A stretch of DNA of 7,858 bases from contig JAQGNM010000407.1 in the NCBI GenBank assembly GCA_028291845.1, positions 1 through 7,858 on the forward strand. Reading direction: 5' to 3'. The stretch's first letter is position 1. The number at the start of each line of letters is the position of its first letter. Origin of the DNA: Massilia sp. Lineage in GTDB: Bacteria > Pseudomonadota > Gammaproteobacteria > Burkholderiales > Burkholderiaceae_D. Shown here in pieces: positions 5,575 to 7,858 of this stretch. The notes under the pieces are model-generated. The model saw nothing but the letters and a program-made list of their open reading frames with translations. It made no database searches and was not told the origin of the DNA. The translations under genes and the position numbers were made by a program.

Positions 5575-5603
5575 CCTTTCCGCCATCATGGCGTGAAAGG
5601 AGG
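5575..5603 (+). promoter_or_regulatory. hairpin sequestering the glycosylase ribosome binding site
   Basis: CCTTTC (5575-5580) pairs with GAAAGG (5595-5600), and CGCCAT (5581-5586) with ATGGCG (5588-5593), with T5594 bulged. The right arm contains most of the Shine-Dalgarno AAAGGAGG (5596-5603), which lies six bases before the GTG start at 5610. If the stem forms in the mRNA, ribosome access would be limited until it opens. This is a structure seen in the sequence; any regulatory role is inference. Confidence 0.55.
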
Positions 5604-5609
5604 CGCACC

Positions 5610-6353
5610 GTGCCAGAAGGACCCACACTCGTCATACTCAGGGAAGAAGCCGCCCGCTTCGAGGGCCAGCATATCGAGGGCGCCAGCGGCAACCTCACCA
5701 CCGTTGAACCGGCCGCCTTGATCGGCCAACCGATCCTGGACCTGCGCACCTTTGGCAAGCAATTCATCGTACGACTGCCCGACCTGGCGTTTCGCGTTCA
5801 TTTCCTGATGTTCGGCAGCTACCGCATCGACGAGCTGAAAGAGGACAAGCCGCCGCGCCTGGCCCTGGAGATGGAAGACGGCGGCTCGCTGAATTTCTAT
5901 GCCTGCTCGATCAAGCCGGTCGACCAGGACATTGACGCCGTCTACGACTGGAGCGCCGACGTCATGAGCGACAGCTGGAATCCGGCCAAGGCGCTGAAAA
6001 AGCTGCGCGCAAAACCCGCCACGCTGGTGTGCGACGCCCTGCTCGACCAAACCATATTTGCCGGCGTCGGCAACATCGTCAAGAACGAAGTCCTGTTCCG
6101 CATCCGCGTTCACCCGGCCTCGACGGTGGGCCGCCTGTCGGCGCCGAAGCTGCGCGAGCTGGTGTTCGAAGCGCGCAACTATTGCTTTGACTTTCTCGCG
6201 TGGAAACGGGCATACGTCCTGAAACAGCACTGGCTGGCCCACGCCAAGCGCATCTGCCCCCGTTGCAACATCCCCTACACCAAGGCCCACCTGGGCGTCA
6301 CCCAGCGCCGGTCGTTTTTTTGCGAACGTTGTCAGAAGCGCTACCCGCGCTAA
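5610..6353 (+). CDS. Nei/Fpg family DNA glycosylase / AP lyase (endonuclease VIII-like)
   Basis: A 247-residue base-excision repair enzyme that removes oxidised bases and cuts the abasic site. After Met removal the N-terminus is P2-E3-G4-P5, the catalytic Pro/Glu pair; this fixes the GTG at 5610 as the start, supported by AAAGGAGG six bases upstream. K50 in TFGKQF matches the conserved beta-hairpin lysine. The helix-two-turn-helix block is intact (LLDQTIFAGVGNIVKNEVLF). A C-terminal zinc finger has C216, C219, C238 and C241, with the DNA-binding arginine in TQRRSFFC (R233 or R234). The sequence resembles a Nei-like subgroup (ADVMSDSWNP, RNYCFDFLAWKRAYVLKQHW) more than classical Fpg/MutM, so pyrimidine-lesion specificity is plausible but unproven. 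It appears monocistronic with a structured leader. Confidence 0.93.
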   Translation: MPEGPTLVILREEAARFEGQHIEGASGNLTTVEPAALIGQPILDLRTFGKQFIVRLPDLAFRVHFLMFGSYRIDELKEDKPPRLALEMEDGGSLNFYACSIKPVDQDIDAVYDWSADVMSDSWNPAKALKKLRAKPATLVCDALLDQTIFAGVGNIVKNEVLFRIRVHPASTVGRLSAPKLRELVFEARNYCFDFLAWKRAYVLKQHWLAHAKRICPRCNIPYTKAHLGVTQRRSFFCERCQKRYPR

Positions 6354-6415
6354 TCACGAGGATTGCTTATCGACGCCACATGTTGCATGCAAGTTGATTC
6401 ATTTCATAGTGATTA

Positions 6416-6444
6416 TTGTTAATGGGCATTTCTCATACTACAAT
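6416..6444 (+). promoter_or_regulatory. sigma70 promoter of the HD-GYP regulator gene
   Basis: TTGTTA (6416-6421) and TACAAT (6439-6444) are separated by exactly 17 bp and match the -35 consensus at four and the -10 consensus at five of six positions. Transcription would begin near 6451, giving a leader of about 58 bases before the ATG at 6509. Upstream, TTGCATGCAA (6383-6392) is a 10-bp palindrome about 25 bp before the -35 and could be an activator site. Confidence 0.6.
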
Positions 6445-6455
6445 CGGGCGATAAC

Positions 6456-6476
6456 TGCCGTAAGGCAATATATTGC
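6456..6476 (+). promoter_or_regulatory. leader palindrome and overlapping GTAA-loop hairpin
   Basis: GCAATATATTGC (6465-6476) is a perfect 12-bp palindrome just downstream of the predicted transcription start. TGCC-GTAA-GGCA (6456-6467) is a small stem with a GNRA-type loop and shares bases 6465-6467 with the palindrome, so in RNA the two folds exclude each other. It may be a dimeric repressor site or a leader fold; the sequence does not decide. Confidence 0.35.
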
Positions 6477-6508
6477 TCACGATTGATGTAACGTTCCCGG
6501 GATTGTCC

Positions 6509-7858
6509 ATGTCTTTTTTGTCGTCCGCCGCGCCAAAGCTCGCTCCGTGGAAAGTCTTGCTGGTTGATGACGAGCCGGATATTCACGACGTCACCAAGCT
6601 GACGCTGTCGCGTTTCCGCCTGGACGAACGCGCGCTGACGTTTTTGCATGCCTACAGCGGCGCGCAAGCAAAGGAAATCCTGGCGCGCGAGAGCGATATC
6701 GCCCTGGTGTTTCTCGACGTGGTCATGGAGCGCGAAGACAGCGGCCTCGAAGTTGCACGCTGGATGCGCAAGGAACTCGATAACCAGTTCACCCGCATCG
6801 TGCTGCGCACCGGCCAGCCCGGCCAGGCGCCGGAAGAACGGGTGATCGTCGATTACGACATCAACGACTACAAGGAAAAGACCGAGCTCGACCGCACCAA
6901 ACTGTTCACCACCACTTTCGCCGCCCTGCGCGCCTATCGCGACATCATGAAGGTGGAAGAGGCGAGAAAAGCCCAGACCACCTACCGCGAAGGCCTGGAG
7001 CGGGTTATCGCAGCCTCGTCGCATATCTTCCAGCAACGCAATCTGAAGGATTTTGCCAGCGGCTTGTTGCAGCAGGTGGTGGCGCTGCTACGCCTGGAAC
7101 AAAGCATGTTGCTGCGCCTGTCGGCGGCCAGCGCGATCGCCGGTGAGGCGCAATACGAGGTGCTGGCGCAGATCGGCGACGCGGGAACCGAGGTCATCAC
7201 ACCCGAACTGATCGCCCAGCTGGACGACGCCCGCCGCAACCGCATCTCCCGCCTGCATGGCAGCACCTACGTCGGCTACTTTCCGAACGCGAGCGGCAAG
7301 GCGTCGCTGCTGGTGCTCAAGGGCGTAGAAGAAATTTCGGAGATCGATGCCCAACTGCTGGAAGTATTTTGTTCCGGCGTGGCCATCGCCTTCGACAATA
7401 TCCTTTTAAATCAGGAAATCACCGATACCCAGGCCGAGCTGATTCTGCGCCTGGGCGACGTGGTCGAATCGCGCTCGCACGAGGCAGGCAACCACGTGCG
7501 CCGCATGGCCCAGGTCTGCCATCTGCTGGCGCAAACCTCGGGCATGTCGGACGACGAAACGGCGGTGCTGATGCACGCCGCTCCCATGCACGACATCGGC
7601 AAGATTGCCACGCCCGACGCGGTGCTGTTAAAACCCGGCAAGCTCACGCCCGAAGAGTGGGAAATCATGAAGCAGCACCCCACCGTCGGCCTGTCGATCC
7701 TGGATGGCTCGAGCCGGCCGATTCTCAAGGCAGCGGCGGTGATCGCCCACCAGCACCACGAAAAATACGACGGCACCGGCTTCCCGCAAGGTTTGAAGGG
7801 AGAAAATATCCACCGCTACGCCAGAATTGTCGCCGTGTCCGACGTGTTCGATGCGCTG
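6509..7858 (+). CDS. response regulator: REC-DUF3369-HD-GYP, c-di-GMP phosphodiesterase type (3' end cut)
   Basis: The first 450 residues are present; the frame is still open at the right edge. Residues ~14-130 are a receiver domain: acidic pocket D20-D21, phospho-acceptor D70 in VFLDVVM, T101 in LRTGQPG and K124 in DYKEKTEL. Residues ~150-315 match the DUF3369 domain that usually follows such receivers and resembles a GAF-like sensor. Residues ~320-450 are HD-GYP: HAAPMHDIGKI (H356, H361-D362), KQHPTVG, then HQHHEKYDGTGFP with GFP in place of GYP (424-426). Metal-binding residues look intact, so c-di-GMP hydrolysis is likely. In this architecture phosphorylation would control the output. No histidine kinase is in view. 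The ATG at 6509 has GGGA (6499-6502) six bases upstream. Perhaps 50-70 residues are missing compared with usual family length. Confidence 0.93.
   Translation, partial: MSFLSSAAPKLAPWKVLLVDDEPDIHDVTKLTLSRFRLDERALTFLHAYSGAQAKEILARESDIALVFLDVVMEREDSGLEVARWMRKELDNQFTRIVLRTGQPGQAPEERVIVDYDINDYKEKTELDRTKLFTTTFAALRAYRDIMKVEEARKAQTTYREGLERVIAASSHIFQQRNLKDFASGLLQQVVALLRLEQSMLLRLSAASAIAGEAQYEVLAQIGDAGTEVITPELIAQLDDARRNRISRLHGSTYVGYFPNASGKASLLVLKGVEEISEIDAQLLEVFCSGVAIAFDNILLNQEITDTQAELILRLGDVVESRSHEAGNHVRRMAQVCHLLAQTSGMSDDETAVLMHAAPMHDIGKIATPDAVLLKPGKLTPEEWEIMKQHPTVGLSILDGSSRPILKAAAVIAHQHHEKYDGTGFPQGLKGENIHRYARIVAVSDVFDAL

Noticed and set aside
5586..6290. Minus-strand frame of 234 codons opposite the glycosylase gene
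   Set aside because: It mirrors a gene with all catalytic residues intact; its composition is typical of an antisense shadow.
6419..7036. Minus-strand frame of 205 codons opposite the regulator gene
   Set aside because: It covers the receiver-domain coding region and the promoter; the plus-strand frame is continuous and carries conserved REC and HD-GYP motifs.
7778..7786. GFP instead of GYP as a sign of an inactive HD-GYP domain
   Set aside because: Tyr to Phe here is a conservative change, and the HD pair, the paired histidines and the surrounding glycines are intact, so loss of activity is not supported.

Overview
The window is a GC-rich stretch of bacterial chromosome with densely packed genes on both strands, short intergenic gaps and strong G/C preference at third codon positions. 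Gene content (a LuxA-like flavin oxidoreductase, a Tat-exported MepK-type endopeptidase, a DUF3016 protein, a REC-DUF3369-HD-GYP regulator) and protein style point to a betaproteobacterium. My best guess is Oxalobacteraceae (Massilia/Duganella/Janthinobacterium type), but this rests on recalled family resemblance, not a search. I see no mobile element, phage gene, CRISPR array, tRNA or rRNA.

Layout. (1) Positions 1-966 hold the C-terminal part of an M1 zinc metallopeptidase, cut by the left edge; four 10-bp tandem units and a hairpin terminator follow. (2) A conserved 110-residue protein of unknown function (1065-1397, +) meets an LLM flavin-dependent oxidoreductase (1394-2386, -) tail to tail; their stop codons share the bases CTAG. 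(3) After a 170-bp gap between divergent genes comes a plus-strand envelope-related run: Tat-exported MepK-like endopeptidase (2557-3108), unrecognised secreted proline-rich protein (3177-4004), and a BamE/SmpA-fold lipoprotein (4001-4327) that overlaps it by GTGA. A hotdog-fold thioesterase (4406-4849) follows, possibly translated from a leaderless mRNA. (4) A strong bidirectional terminator separates the thioesterase from a convergent exported DUF3016 protein (4908-5414, -). (5) A 195-bp structured gap between divergent genes leads to a Nei/Fpg-type DNA glycosylase (5610-6353, +) whose Shine-Dalgarno lies in a hairpin. (6) A good sigma70 promoter drives a response regulator with REC, DUF3369 and HD-GYP domains (from 6509, +), cut by the right edge.

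The genes do not form one pathway. The nearest to a functional unit is 2557-4327, where three consecutive products are exported and one acts on peptidoglycan; the last two are probably translationally coupled. The HD-GYP regulator suggests a phosphorylation-controlled c-di-GMP phosphodiesterase. Nothing here amounts to a clear new multi-gene system. The points most worth a second look are the uncharacterised secreted protein/lipoprotein pair, the structured leader of the glycosylase gene, and the probable leaderless thioesterase.
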